The notes under the pieces are model-generated. The model ran no database searches, had not been told where the DNA came from, and was given only the letters and a program-made list of their open reading frames with translations. Below are positions 1 to 8,439 of a stretch of 64,000 nucleotides of DNA, in pieces. Source of the DNA: Marinitoga sp. 1197 (GTDB lineage Bacteria > Thermotogota > Thermotogae > Petrotogales > Petrotogaceae); contig NZ_AZAY01000034.1 in assembly GCF_001021165.1 (NCBI RefSeq), forward strand, positions 1 to 64,000, in the 5' to 3' direction. The translations under genes were made by a program, and so were the position numbers. Within the stretch, counting starts at the first letter, position 1. Each line of letters opens with the position of its first letter.

Positions 1-105
1 AAAATACTTTTCACAAATATCTCTTTGAGTTAATGAATCATCAGAAAGATATTCTTTAACGACGGACAACTTAAATTCTGGTTCATAATTAGTTCGTTTT
101 CTCAT
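1..105 (-). pseudogene. IS3-type transposase OrfA, N-terminal part, cut by window edge
   Basis: The minus strand from 105 reads MRKRTNYEPEFKLSVVKEYL followed by a helix-turn-helix-like stretch (SLTQRDICEKYF), typical of IS3-family OrfA/IS150-type DNA-binding proteins. An AAGGGGTG ribosome-binding site lies at about 113-120. A promoter-like pair, TTGGAC (160-165) and TATCAT (137-142), is spaced by 17 bases on the minus strand. The element appears to end near 182, where the flanking broken ATPase gene begins. Only 35 codons are visible, so it may be intact outside the window. A decayed copy probably of the same OrfA family, with a KKGRPSS motif, lies at about 31380-31740. Confidence 0.6.
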
Positions 106-181
106 TAAAAAACACCCCTTTCTTTTTTTCAATTTTATGATATCACTTTCTTATTTTTTGTCCAAATCTTGTAAGGGGTGA

Positions 182-1111
182 ATACGAAGGCAAATATTCG
201 ATGAAAAAGTAAAAGAATTAATATGGCACAACGCAGCAGGACAACCAGGATTAACCAATGGACTTGCATATGATTTAGTAATGAAAAAAGCAAAAGGAGA
301 AAAAATAATAACAGAAAAACATTTTGAAAAAACATTATATGATTATATGAGAGTATATATAGACAAAAACATATCAAATATAATAAACAAAGCGAAAAAA
401 GAAAAAGAATTAATGATGAAAATATTATTTGAACCAGAAAGCATTGAATTTGATATAAGCGATGATAGAATCAAGTTTTTATATTTAAATGGGGTAATAG
501 ATGACTGTGACGGAAAATGTTGTGTAAAAGTACCGTTATATTATAAAAAATTATACAATCATTTCAAACCACAAACTAATGGAGAAAGAAATAAAATGCT
601 AAAATTTGAAGAAGATTTAAATAAATATATAGATGAGAATAAAAATTTAAAACTAAATGAACTGCTAAAAAGATATACAGAATACATAAAAAGTAGAGGA
701 GCAGTAATGTTCAAAGGCAGAAACTATTATGAAGGGGTGTATCAATATAATCTTGACCAATTTTTAAGTGCATACATAGAATTACTTGGAGGAAAAGTAT
801 ATCCAGAAACGCAAATAGGCGGAGGAAGAATAGATTTAATGGTAATGTATAACAGAAAAGAATATTTAATAGAAATAAAAGCGAACATAATAAAATATGA
901 ATACGAAATATCCAAAAGACAAATAAAAGAATATATAAAAAGAAAAGGGCTAAAAGAAGAATGGTTAATAATATATTCAAATACAATAAAAGATTTTGAA
1001 TATAATTTAGAAGAAGAAAATGGGATAAAATTACATATTTGGTTTATAAAAACTAATTTTGAAAATCCATCAAAAATGGGGAACTATCTCAATAGAGGAA
1101 AAAGGTTATAA
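182..1111 (+). pseudogene. AAA-ATPase-like/PD-(D/E)XK nuclease-type protein, 3' part only (5' truncated by IS)
   Basis: The frame opens directly after the insertion-sequence end and runs to 1111; the first ATG is at 281, but homologous-looking sequence starts upstream (FDEKVKELIWHNAAGQPGL at about 197-253), so ATG 281 is unlikely to be a natural start. The C-terminal half carries a PD-(D/E)XK-like core, GGGRIDLMV followed by YLIEIKA, as in the nuclease-like domain of the widespread AAA-ATPase-like/DUF1703 proteins. The N-terminal P-loop half is missing. The 3' end also looks disturbed, because it runs on into alcohol-dehydrogenase sequence at about 1090. Related remnants lie at 30225-30870 (ATPase half) and 34048-34165 (3' end). 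The native function of this family is not settled; mobile or selfish behaviour has been suspected from its scatter. Confidence 0.6.
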
Positions 1112-1660
1112 GCCAGCATTAGTATACGATTGTATATATCCATTATATGCAATTAGCGATCCATTAACTACCGTTACATTACCTGAAAGCCAAACAACAT
1201 TTACATCCATCGATGCTATAAATCATGTTACAGAAGCAGCAACAACATTGGTAGCAAATCCTTATACGATATTATTAGCAAAAGAGACAATAAGATTAAT
1301 CACAAAATATTTACCAGAAGCTAAAGCGGATCCACTTTATTACCTGCTGTAGTAAAAGCAATTTATCCTATAAAACCTGAAGTATTAGCGGAAATATTCG
1401 AACCTATTGTTCCATGACTAAAAGGAATACCTGGAGAAGCAGAAATAATAGCAAAAGGTATAGAAAAATGGCTATTAAGTGTAGGAGTGACTAAAAAATT
1501 ATCAGATGAAGGTTATACAATTGATGATATTGAAAGGTTAATTGATTTAGCATTTAATACGCTGTCATTGGATATTTTGTTATCAATGGTACCTATAAAA
1601 GCAACTAAGGAAATTGTAAAACAAATTTATCTTGATTCAATGAATCTATTGAATAAGTAA
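1102..1660 (+). pseudogene. Iron-containing alcohol dehydrogenase remnant
   Basis: Frame fragments read KPALVYDCIYPLYAISDPL, then LPESQTTFTSIDAINHVTEA, which matches the Fe-ADH pattern of a conserved aspartate/threonine stretch before a D-x-x-x-H metal-binding segment. Further on, GVTKKLSDEGYTIDDIERL resembles the C-terminal helix region of the family. The gene lacks its N-terminal nucleotide-binding half. A frameshift occurs near 1350, the middle is shortened, and an in-frame TGA lies near 1417. The last stop is at 1658-1660, followed by an intact terminator. This is a decayed gene, not a short functional one; the open frame 1059-1352 is only one piece of it. Confidence 0.65.
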
Positions 1661-1679
1661 CCACTTCTTCCTTTGTAAT

Positions 1680-1705
1680 ACGGCTCCCATTGGAGCCGTT
1701 TTTTG
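1680..1705 (+). terminator. Rho-independent terminator after the alcohol dehydrogenase remnant
   Basis: A 7-bp stem (CGGCTCC/GGAGCCG) with a short CATT-type loop at 1681-1698 is followed by TTTTTTG. It has outlived the gene it served. Confidence 0.8.
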
Positions 1706-1906
1706 TTTTAATATAATTCAATATCGAAAATGATTGATGAAAAAATTAATTCTCTGTTAGTATACGCAGGATATGGAATAATATTATTATCTCTACATTT
1801 ATATTATACTATTATTAAGAAAAAATGAAAAATAAAAAAATAATAGATAATTTAGTATATTTGATATTTATCTATTATAATTCAAGATGATTATTATAGA
1901 GAGAAA

Positions 1907-1935
1907 TTGTTTTAACATTTTTTTTGTGAGATAAT
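1907..1935 (+). promoter_or_regulatory. Predicted sigma-70-type promoter of codBA
   Basis: TTGTTT (1907-1912) and GATAAT (1930-1935) are separated by exactly 17 bases. The predicted start near 1942 leaves a leader of about 100 bases before codB. Confidence 0.55.
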
Positions 1936-1978
1936 AACCTATAAGTAACCTTGTTAAGTGAATAAAAACAATAAAAAA

Positions 1979-1996
1979 TTAGAATATTAATTCTAA
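1979..1996. promoter_or_regulatory. Inverted repeat in the codBA leader, possible operator
   Basis: TTAGAAT and ATTCTAA form a perfect 7-bp inverted repeat around a 4-base centre. It lies between the predicted transcription start and the codB ribosome-binding site, where a repressor could act. No regulator gene is adjacent, so the role is inference. Confidence 0.3.
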
Positions 1997-2039
1997 TTAA
2001 ATTTCTTTATAACTGAATTTTGTGTAAGGGGGGAGAAAA

Positions 2040-3362
2040 ATGGCAGATGAAGAAATTTTAGGAAAGAAGAATGAAGAGTTAAAAGAAGGGTCAGAAGATT
2101 TTCCGTTGGTTGAAGTTCCAATATCAGAAAGGAAAGGGTTTTGGTCAATATCGGTAGTTTTATTAGGATTTACTTTTTTCACTGCAACGATGTGGGCTGG
2201 AGGTAATCTTGGAGTATCCTTTAAATTCTGGCCAGATTTGATGCTTTTAATAGTTGCTGGTAACTTGTTATTGGGATTATATGTTGCTATATTAGGGTAT
2301 ATAGCATTTAAAACAGGATTAAGTACAGTTCTTTTAGGAAGATATAGTTTTGGAGATTGGGGGAGTAAATGGCCAGATTTCATTTTAGGATTTACACAAA
2401 TCGGCTGGTATGCCTGGGGAACTGCAACAATAGCTATTCTTTTGACAAAGTTTCTCAATTTACCCCAGGGATGGAATATACCGTTAATGATACTTTTTGG
2501 ATTTGCTTTTTCATGGACTGCATATGTTGGATATAGAGGATTGGAATGGCTTTCAAGGTTTTCTGTGCCACTGATGACGATATTAATTATATGGAGTATG
2601 ACAATAGCAACAAAGGATGCAGGAGGTTTAGCGGGAATTCTTGGGATAGAACCTACAAAGGATATGACAACAGCAGCAGCTATAACTATAATCTTTGGAA
2701 CATTTGTTAGTGGAGGGACTCAATCTACAAATTGGACAAGATTTTCAAAGACAGCATATTCTGCTGTATTTGGATCACTTGTTGCATTTTTTATAGGTAA
2801 TGGGTTAATGATTTTTGCTGGAGCATATGGTGGATTAGTTTATCAAGAGCCGGACATAGTAAATGTTCTTGTAAAACAGGGATTGCTATTTTGGGGGATA
2901 GTAATGTTATTTTTGAATATTTGGACAACACAGGATAATACAATTTATAATTTTTCTGTTGCAGGATGTAACTTTTTTAGAACAGAGAAAAGAAGATATT
3001 TTACAATTGGAGGCGCTGCAATAGGAACTATTTTAGCAATATTGGGAATGTATAATTGGCTTATTCCATGGCTTGTTCTTCTTGGAACGTTTATTCCACC
3101 AATAGGTGGAGTAATTATGGCAGACTTTTTTTACAAACATAAAATGAAATATCCAAAAATTACAAATATAAAATTTCAAAAATTTAATTGGTCTGGAGTT
3201 TTAGGTTATATTGCAGGAGCTTTAATTGCAAAATATAGCCCCGGTGTTCCTCCAATTAATGGTATTATAGGAGCATTTGTGTTTTATGTAATTTTTGATA
3301 TATTGTTAAAAGTATTTGGAATAAATAATAATCATGAAATAGTTGTAGGTGAAGAATCATGA
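2040..3362 (+). CDS. codB: Cytosine/purine permease of the NCS1 family
   Basis: The 440-residue protein has about twelve hydrophobic segments (first near residue 38) and the NCS1 look of CodB: a conserved glycine/asparagine patch in helix 1 (MWAGGNLGVSF), then RYSFGDWGSKWP and later GTFVSGGTQSTNWTRF. It would import cytosine across the inner membrane, probably with a cation. The start has a strong GGGGGGAG site 5 bases upstream. The gene overlaps codA by 4 bases (ATGA), so the two are translationally coupled, which supports cytosine as the substrate over allantoin or hydantoins. Confidence 0.88.
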   Translation: MADEEILGKKNEELKEGSEDFPLVEVPISERKGFWSISVVLLGFTFFTATMWAGGNLGVSFKFWPDLMLLIVAGNLLLGLYVAILGYIAFKTGLSTVLLGRYSFGDWGSKWPDFILGFTQIGWYAWGTATIAILLTKFLNLPQGWNIPLMILFGFAFSWTAYVGYRGLEWLSRFSVPLMTILIIWSMTIATKDAGGLAGILGIEPTKDMTTAAAITIIFGTFVSGGTQSTNWTRFSKTAYSAVFGSLVAFFIGNGLMIFAGAYGGLVYQEPDIVNVLVKQGLLFWGIVMLFLNIWTTQDNTIYNFSVAGCNFFRTEKRRYFTIGGAAIGTILAILGMYNWLIPWLVLLGTFIPPIGGVIMADFFYKHKMKYPKITNIKFQKFNWSGVLGYIAGALIAKYSPGVPPINGIIGAFVFYVIFDILLKVFGINNNHEIVVGEES

Positions 3363-4627
3363 AAATGATAATAAGAAATGCGCATATTGGCGAAGATAAA
3401 GAATTAAAAGATATTTTTATTGAAAATGGAAAAATAATAAAAATAGGAAAAATTGAAGAAAAGGCAGAAATAGAAATTGACGCAGATGGAAAATTGGTGT
3501 CGCCACCATTTGTTGATCCTCATGTTCATCTTGATGCAGTACTTACTGTAGGCGATCCTCAATATAATATATCAGGAACGTTATGGGAAGGAATAGAAAT
3601 ATGGAGCAAAAGAAAATTGAAATTAACCCATGAAGATGTGAAAAAACGAGCTAAAGAGGCTTTGAAATGGGCTGTGGCTCAAGGGATTTTAAAAGTAAGA
3701 ACTCATGTAGATGTTTGTGACCCTGAATTAACAGCTTTAAAGGCAATGGTTGAAGTTAAGCAAGAAATGAAAGAATTAGTGGATGTTCAAATAGTATCTT
3801 TTCCACAGGAAGGGATAGTTAGTTTTCCAGATGGAGAAAATTTAATGAGAAAATCATTGGAAATTGGAGCAGATATAGTTGGTGGAATACCTCATTATGA
3901 ATTTTCGAGAGATGATGGGATAAAGAGTATTGATATTATAATGGATTTAGCTAAAAGTTTTGATAAAGATATAGATGTACATATTGATGAAACTGATGAC
4001 GATCAATCAAGATTTGTAGAATATTTAGCAGCTAAAACTATAAAAGAAAATTATTTTGGAAGAGTTACAGCGAGTCATATTACTGCTATGCATTCATATA
4101 ATAACGCTTATGCTTATAAATTAATGAGTGTATTTAAAAAAGCTCAATTAAATGTTATAGCGAATCCGCTTGATAATATAGCTCTTCAAGGAAGATTTGA
4201 TAATTATCCGATAAGAAGAGGCATGACTCGAATTAAAGAGTTATTAAAATCAGGAATAAATGTTGGATTAGGGCACGATTCTGTAATGGATCCGTGGTAT
4301 CCGCTTGGAAGATATAATATGCTTCAGGTAGCTTTTATGGCTTTGAATGTTGGACATATGACTGGATATAATGAAATTAATGAGATCTTTGATGCAATTA
4401 CATATAATTCCGCAAAACTTATGAATTTAAGTGACTATGGAATAAAAGAAGGAAATAAAGCTGATTTAATCATTTTAAATGCACCAAGTAAAATAGAAGC
4501 TATAAGACTTAGAAGTGAAGTGCTTTATGTAATAAAAAATGGAAACATTATAGCTAAAACAACTCCAGCTAAATCTTATGTAAATGATGAAGAAATAAGT
4601 TTTAGAGTGATAGGTATATATGAATAA
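3359..4627 (+). CDS. codA: Cytosine deaminase (amidohydrolase superfamily)
   Basis: The 422-residue enzyme would hydrolyse cytosine to uracil and ammonia in the cytoplasm. The metal and active-site motifs are all visible: HVHLD (about residues 55-59), HIDETDDDQSRFVE (about 210), SHITAMHSY (about 240), NPLDNIALQGRFDNYPIRRG, and GHDSVMDPWYPLG (about 302-314). This spacing and wording follow E. coli CodA closely. One difference is notable: as I remember it, E. coli has GHDD at the last motif, and here the second aspartate is serine. The gene is coupled to the codB permease by a 4-base overlap. It could also act on isoguanine or creatinine-like substrates, but the operon favours cytosine. Confidence 0.9.
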   Translation: MKMIIRNAHIGEDKELKDIFIENGKIIKIGKIEEKAEIEIDADGKLVSPPFVDPHVHLDAVLTVGDPQYNISGTLWEGIEIWSKRKLKLTHEDVKKRAKEALKWAVAQGILKVRTHVDVCDPELTALKAMVEVKQEMKELVDVQIVSFPQEGIVSFPDGENLMRKSLEIGADIVGGIPHYEFSRDDGIKSIDIIMDLAKSFDKDIDVHIDETDDDQSRFVEYLAAKTIKENYFGRVTASHITAMHSYNNAYAYKLMSVFKKAQLNVIANPLDNIALQGRFDNYPIRRGMTRIKELLKSGINVGLGHDSVMDPWYPLGRYNMLQVAFMALNVGHMTGYNEINEIFDAITYNSAKLMNLSDYGIKEGNKADLIILNAPSKIEAIRLRSEVLYVIKNGNIIAKTTPAKSYVNDEEISFRVIGIYE

Positions 4628-4630
4628 TTA

Positions 4631-4655
4631 AAAGCGACTCTTATGAGTCGCTTTT
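4631..4655. terminator. Bidirectional terminator between codA and thiN
   Basis: A perfect 10-bp stem AAAGCGACTC/GAGTCGCTTT with a TTAT loop ends in T on both strands. It lies between convergent genes and overlaps the thiN stop codon. Confidence 0.85.
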
Positions 4656-5276
4656 CCATCTGAAATATACCAGGCATCCTTTTAAATAAGAGATTTCAAT
4701 TTTTTCATTTATAGTTTCATTGCTTATACCAATAGGGTTGTTAAAAAATAAAGTTCCATTTTTTAATGGATATTTAAAACCATTAAGATAAATTCCTTCT
4801 GTTCTTTCTGTCAGCGAAAAGATTGACCATATTTCACCTTTACTCACCATTTTATCAAAATTTTTAGGTATTTTTGAAATTTCTAAAAATTCTTCCTTAA
4901 AAATAATTTCTGTATTATATTTCTTTAACAAAAGTAAAGCTCCAAATATATGATCTAATCTATTACCTAAAAAACCTGAAATAATAATTTTTTTTGATTT
5001 TTTTTCAATGGCAAAATCAAGAGCTAAATCAATATCTGTAAAATCTTTATCAGATCTATATTTTATAATTTCAACATCATTTGATTCTGCCCATTCTATC
5101 GATTCTTGAGATGCGGAATCTAAATCTCCAATTAAATAATCCGGTTCGATATCCAATTTTTTAAACAATTCAAGACCTTTATCTACTGCTATCAGAAGAT
5201 CTGAATTACCTATAATATTTTTATAAAATTCAAGAGAACTTTTTGGAGTTCCACCTGATATTATAAAGGTTTGCAT
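4641..5276 (-). CDS. thiN: Thiamine pyrophosphokinase
   Basis: The 211-residue protein should transfer pyrophosphate from ATP to thiamine to make thiamine diphosphate. It shows the ThiN/TPK motifs in order: SGG near the start, DKGLE (about 32), GDLDS (about 50), KDFTDIDLAL (about 77-86), and GNRLDH (about 104). The length is normal for bacterial TPK. It is the last gene of a minus-strand operon. Its ATG overlaps the rpoN stop (TAATG), with an AAGGGGTGG site upstream. No TPP riboswitch was seen. Confidence 0.88.
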   Translation of the reverse strand: MQTFIISGGTPKSSLEFYKNIIGNSDLLIAVDKGLELFKKLDIEPDYLIGDLDSASQESIEWAESNDVEIIKYRSDKDFTDIDLALDFAIEKKSKKIIISGFLGNRLDHIFGALLLLKKYNTEIIFKEEFLEISKIPKNFDKMVSKGEIWSIFSLTERTEGIYLNGFKYPLKNGTLFFNNPIGISNETINEKIEISYLKGCLVYFRWKSDS

Positions 5277-6367
5277 TATTTTCCACCCCTTAATTGATTT
5301 TTATATTTATTTACAGTTCTTCGAGATATTTTTATGTTTAATTTTTTTTCAATTAATTTAGCTAATTTACTATCAGAAATATTCATATTGTTTTTTATAA
5401 AATTAAGTATAATCTCTTTTTTATTTTTTTGAGCATCTCTGGTATTAAAAAGGGTTGAAAATGGAAATATAATTTTTTTTAAATTCATAAAGTATTTTGA
5501 TGCAATACTTCTGCTTACAGTGGAGGGTGAAATATTTAATTTTTGAGCTATTTCTCTTATTCCAAGTATTTTTGGCGTGTTTCCATATTTTAAAAAATTA
5601 GAATTTTCTAAAACAAGTATTTCTGCCAATACATTTAGATATTCTTTTCTTTTATTGATAGCGTTTTTTATTATATATAATTTTTCCATTTCTTTTTCAA
5701 TATACTTTCTTAAACTCTTTTCTTTAAACGATTTAAGATTTTTGAGATATATTTCATCTATTTCCGGGAGAGTTGGAATATTTACCTGCCATTTTATATT
5801 GCCGTTTTTTTCAAAAAAAATAATATCCGGCTTAGCATTTATATATATAATATTTTCTCCATTTTCTAAATTTGAGAGTGGCAATCCGAATTCTCCTTTT
5901 TCTTTTCGTATTTTTAATGCATCATTTAAAGATTCTTCGGCAAATCCAGAAGGTCCAAGGTTTTTAAGAATTTCAATTAATAAATCATAATCTTTTTTGT
6001 TGATGTTATATTTTTTAATAAATTCTCGCTTTGAAATAGTTAATATTCCGTTTTTATCGAGATATTCAAATAAAGTTTCTGCATAATCTTCAAGATAAGA
6101 TGGGACAAGAGCTAAATATATAGGTTTAATTTCTTCTAAAAAGCTGATTTTGTATGTTGTTGTTTCTAAAATATAATCAAGATAATCTAAACTATAAAAA
6201 TTTAAATTATCCTCTTTAAATTTTAAGAATACATTTTCTAATATAAAGTCATTAATTTCATTATCGAGTTTATTTAATGGCATTTGAATAAAGTTTAATG
6301 CCTGTATTTGTTTTTGATTTAGAGATTGTTTTTGCTTTAATTTTTGAAGCAATTTTCTTTTAATCAT
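5276..6367 (-). CDS. rpoN: RNA polymerase sigma-54 factor, compact form
   Basis: The 363-residue protein has the glutamine-rich region I (KQKQSLNQKQIQALNFIQMP, residues about 11-30) that contacts activator proteins. A core-binding middle follows. Next come a helix-turn-helix (IAQKLNISPSTVSRSIASK, about 272-290) and a C-terminal RpoN box (ISRRTVNKYKNQL, about 347-359) that reads the -24 element. It is shorter than most RpoN proteins (usually about 390-480), with little or no acidic region II. The gene overlaps nnr by 8 bases and thiN by 1, so it is co-transcribed with housekeeping genes. No sigma-54 activator gene and no convincing -24/-12 promoter were found in this window. Confidence 0.9.
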   Translation of the reverse strand: MIKRKLLQKLKQKQSLNQKQIQALNFIQMPLNKLDNEINDFILENVFLKFKEDNLNFYSLDYLDYILETTTYKISFLEEIKPIYLALVPSYLEDYAETLFEYLDKNGILTISKREFIKKYNINKKDYDLLIEILKNLGPSGFAEESLNDALKIRKEKGEFGLPLSNLENGENIIYINAKPDIIFFEKNGNIKWQVNIPTLPEIDEIYLKNLKSFKEKSLRKYIEKEMEKLYIIKNAINKRKEYLNVLAEILVLENSNFLKYGNTPKILGIREIAQKLNISPSTVSRSIASKYFMNLKKIIFPFSTLFNTRDAQKNKKEIILNFIKNNMNISDSKLAKLIEKKLNIKISRRTVNKYKNQLRGGK

Positions 6368-7859
6368 TCATTACCTCCGAAATAGCTTTATATAAGTTTT
6401 TAGCTATATCAAGAGGGGTTGCAAAATATTCTGATTTTTCGCCACTGACTATTTCAGCAGTTCTACCAGATAAATAAGATGCAACAATACTTGCTTCCAT
6501 AACATTTAGTCCCTGTGCAATTAAACCTGCGATGATACCGGTAAGCAAATCTCCGCTTCCTCCTTTAGATAATGCGGTGTTTCCAGTAATATTAAAAAAT
6601 GTTTTTTCACCATTTGTGATTATTGTGGTAGCATCTTTAAATACTATAGTAGCCTTTTTAACTTTTGCAAAATATTCAGTGTATTCATAATTTTGTCTTA
6701 TTTCAATTTCATCAGTTCTTACAATTCTTTGCATTTCACCAACATGCGGAGTTAATACTATATTCTTTCTTAATCTTAATGCATCGACAGCATAAAGTGC
6801 ATCTGCATCAACAACAATAGGAGCAGTTGAATTTTCAACAACACCTCTGACAAATTGCATAGTTTCATTTGAACGGCCTAATCCAGGCCCTATTACAATA
6901 GCAGAAGCTTTTTTTATATTTTTATAGATTATATCAATATCCCTTAAGGAAAATTTATCTTTATTTAATGATTTATATATAATACCTGGTTCATGTTCTA
7001 AAACAGATGAAGATAATGAACTTGGTGTAATTAATTTAACCAATCCAGCGCCAATTTTTTGTGCACCTATTGCAGAAAGTACCGATGCGCCTGGAAATTC
7101 GGAGGAACCTGCAAGAATTAAAACATTTCCAAAATCATATTTTTGAGAAAATTTTGGTCTTTCAGGTAATAACTTTTTTACCATTTGTTTTGTAACTAAC
7201 TCTCTATGAGAAATATTGAATAAATCTTTTGGAAACGAAAGAGGAGAAACAACAATTTTTCCTGAGTATTCTCTTCCTGGGAAAAAGATATGTCCAAGTT
7301 TATAACTACCAAAGGTAATAGTTTTATTTGCTTTAACAGCATTATTATGCATTTTGCCATTATTTGAATTTATCCCTGAAGGAATATCTATAGAAATCAC
7401 ATATCCCCTTTTTTTAGAATTTATAATATCGATAATTTCAATAATCTCTTTTTTTAAATTGTCTTTTAATCCTATACCGATTAATCCGTCAATAATACAA
7501 TCAGCAGTACTAACATGATTTTTGAAATCGTCATTATATTCTATAAAATTATTAAATCCAAATTTTTTGATGGTTTCTAATTGTTTTTTGAATAAATTAC
7601 TTTTATTATTTCCTACAATAGCAATTTTTATATTCTTATATCCTTCATTGAATAACAATCTGGCAGTTGCTAAACCATCTCCACCGTTATTTCCGCTTCC
7701 CAATACAAATAAAAAATGTGTATTTTTATTAAAATTTTTAATAATTTCGTTATAAATGGATAGTGCAGCCTGTTCCATTAGAACCTCAGAAGAAATTCCA
7801 TATTCTTTTGAAGTATAATTGTCTATTTTTTTCATTTCTTCAGAAGTTAAAATATGCAT
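6360..7859 (-). CDS. nnr: Bifunctional NAD(P)HX epimerase/dehydratase
   Basis: The 499-residue fusion repairs hydrated NADH and NADPH. The N-terminal YjeF-type epimerase half carries GSGNNGGDGLATARLL (about 53-68) and a conserved DGLIGIG stretch. The C-terminal ribokinase-like ADP-dependent dehydratase half carries GPGLGRSNET (about 323), a DADALYAVDAL stretch and SKGGSGDLLTGIIAGL (about 431-446), the nucleotide-binding loop. This matches full-length bacterial Nnr. An AGGAGGAC-type site precedes the ATG. It is the first gene of the nnr-rpoN-thiN operon; enzyme repair and cofactor synthesis flank the sigma factor. Confidence 0.92.
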   Translation of the reverse strand: MHILTSEEMKKIDNYTSKEYGISSEVLMEQAALSIYNEIIKNFNKNTHFLFVLGSGNNGGDGLATARLLFNEGYKNIKIAIVGNNKSNLFKKQLETIKKFGFNNFIEYNDDFKNHVSTADCIIDGLIGIGLKDNLKKEIIEIIDIINSKKRGYVISIDIPSGINSNNGKMHNNAVKANKTITFGSYKLGHIFFPGREYSGKIVVSPLSFPKDLFNISHRELVTKQMVKKLLPERPKFSQKYDFGNVLILAGSSEFPGASVLSAIGAQKIGAGLVKLITPSSLSSSVLEHEPGIIYKSLNKDKFSLRDIDIIYKNIKKASAIVIGPGLGRSNETMQFVRGVVENSTAPIVVDADALYAVDALRLRKNIVLTPHVGEMQRIVRTDEIEIRQNYEYTEYFAKVKKATIVFKDATTIITNGEKTFFNITGNTALSKGGSGDLLTGIIAGLIAQGLNVMEASIVASYLSGRTAEIVSGEKSEYFATPLDIAKNLYKAISEVMND

Positions 7860-7930
7860 ATAAAGTCCTCCTTATAATAAGTCTTATTTTAATTTTATCA
7901 CATTTATTTGAATTTTCAGAGTGAGTAAAT

Positions 7931-7959
7931 AAAAACTGAGGCAAAATGCCTCAGTTTTT
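7931..7959 (-). terminator. Terminator of the glutaredoxin gene
   Basis: A perfect 12-bp stem AAAAACTGAGGC/GCCTCAGTTTTT with a 5-base loop lies just after the stop codon and is followed by T-rich sequence on the minus strand. Confidence 0.8.
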
Positions 7960-8197
7960 ATATTCCTAACATTCTTTCAATTTTTGTTTTATCAAAACCA
8001 ACAATTGTTTGATTTCCAATTTCTATTACAGGTACACCCATTTGTCCAGTTTTTCTAACCATTCTCTCTGCAGCTTTTTGATCTTTTTCCACATTATATT
8101 CTTTAAAAGGTATTCCTAATTCTTTAAAATATCTTTTTGCCTTTTTACACCATGGACATCTTGAGGTTGTATATATAGCAATTTTTACATGAGCCAA
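7958..8197 (-). CDS. Glutaredoxin-like/NrdH-type thiol reductase
   Basis: The 79-residue protein has the thioredoxin fold of small glutaredoxins: a beta strand, the CPWC redox pair at about residues 14-17, the cis-proline motif GVPVIEIG (about 54-61), and a GFD near the C-terminus. It is probably a cytoplasmic disulfide reductase, of the NrdH or YruB kind. It starts at TTG with GGAGGG 6-7 bases upstream. It is a single gene with its own terminator. Which reductase recharges it cannot be seen here. Confidence 0.8.
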   Translation of the reverse strand: MAHVKIAIYTTSRCPWCKKAKRYFKELGIPFKEYNVEKDQKAAERMVRKTGQMGVPVIEIGNQTIVGFDKTKIERMLGI

Positions 8198-8327
8198 CTT
8201 AATCCCTCCTTATTATATACAATTTGTATATAGCTAAGTATATTTATGCCATAATATATTTAAATTTAAAAGTACTTTTTGTAAAAAATAAAATTAGTTT
8301 AGCAACAAAAAAACAAAGTTAGCTTCT

Positions 8328-8365
8328 AATAAAATAATCTTCCTTTTAAGGAAGATTATTTTATT
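8328..8365. terminator. Long perfect hairpin downstream of the STAS gene
   Basis: Sixteen-base arms (8328-8343 and 8350-8365) are perfectly complementary around TTTTAA. The position, about 75 bases after the STAS stop, suits a minus-strand terminator. The outer stem is A/T only, and there is no long T run beyond it. Confidence 0.5.
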
Positions 8366-8439
8366 GATGATAAACTTTTTTATATTAAAGAGTTTAAAAA
8401 TATGTACTTTATAGCAAAGTCTAAACATCTATAAGGAGA

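Larger units (their letters stand above)
1706..2039. other. Intergenic leader of codBA
   Basis: This 334-base gap holds a promoter (1907-1935) and an inverted repeat (1979-1996), listed separately. A 32-codon frame at 1730-1828 reads MIDEKINSLLVYAGYGIILL and could be a one-helix membrane peptide, but it has no ribosome-binding site. I do not call it a gene. I see no known riboswitch fold. Confidence 0.4.

Noticed and set aside
224-241. TGGCACAACGCAGCAGG as a sigma-54 -24/-12 promoter
   Set aside because: The -12 part lacks TTGC and the site lies inside the ATPase remnant coding sequence.
1059-1352. 97-codon open frame as an independent gene
   Set aside because: It joins the tail of the ATPase remnant to part of the alcohol dehydrogenase remnant; its ATG has no ribosome-binding site.
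1730-1828. Small single-helix membrane peptide gene
   Set aside because: There is no ribosome-binding site and no homology I recognise; kept only as a remark in the gap entry.
1997-2458. 153-codon minus-strand frame
   Set aside because: It is a shadow antisense to codB, low complexity in protein terms, with no start signals.
8328-8365. Insertion-element terminal repeat
   Set aside because: The arms are adjacent, forming one hairpin, and sit where a terminator is expected.
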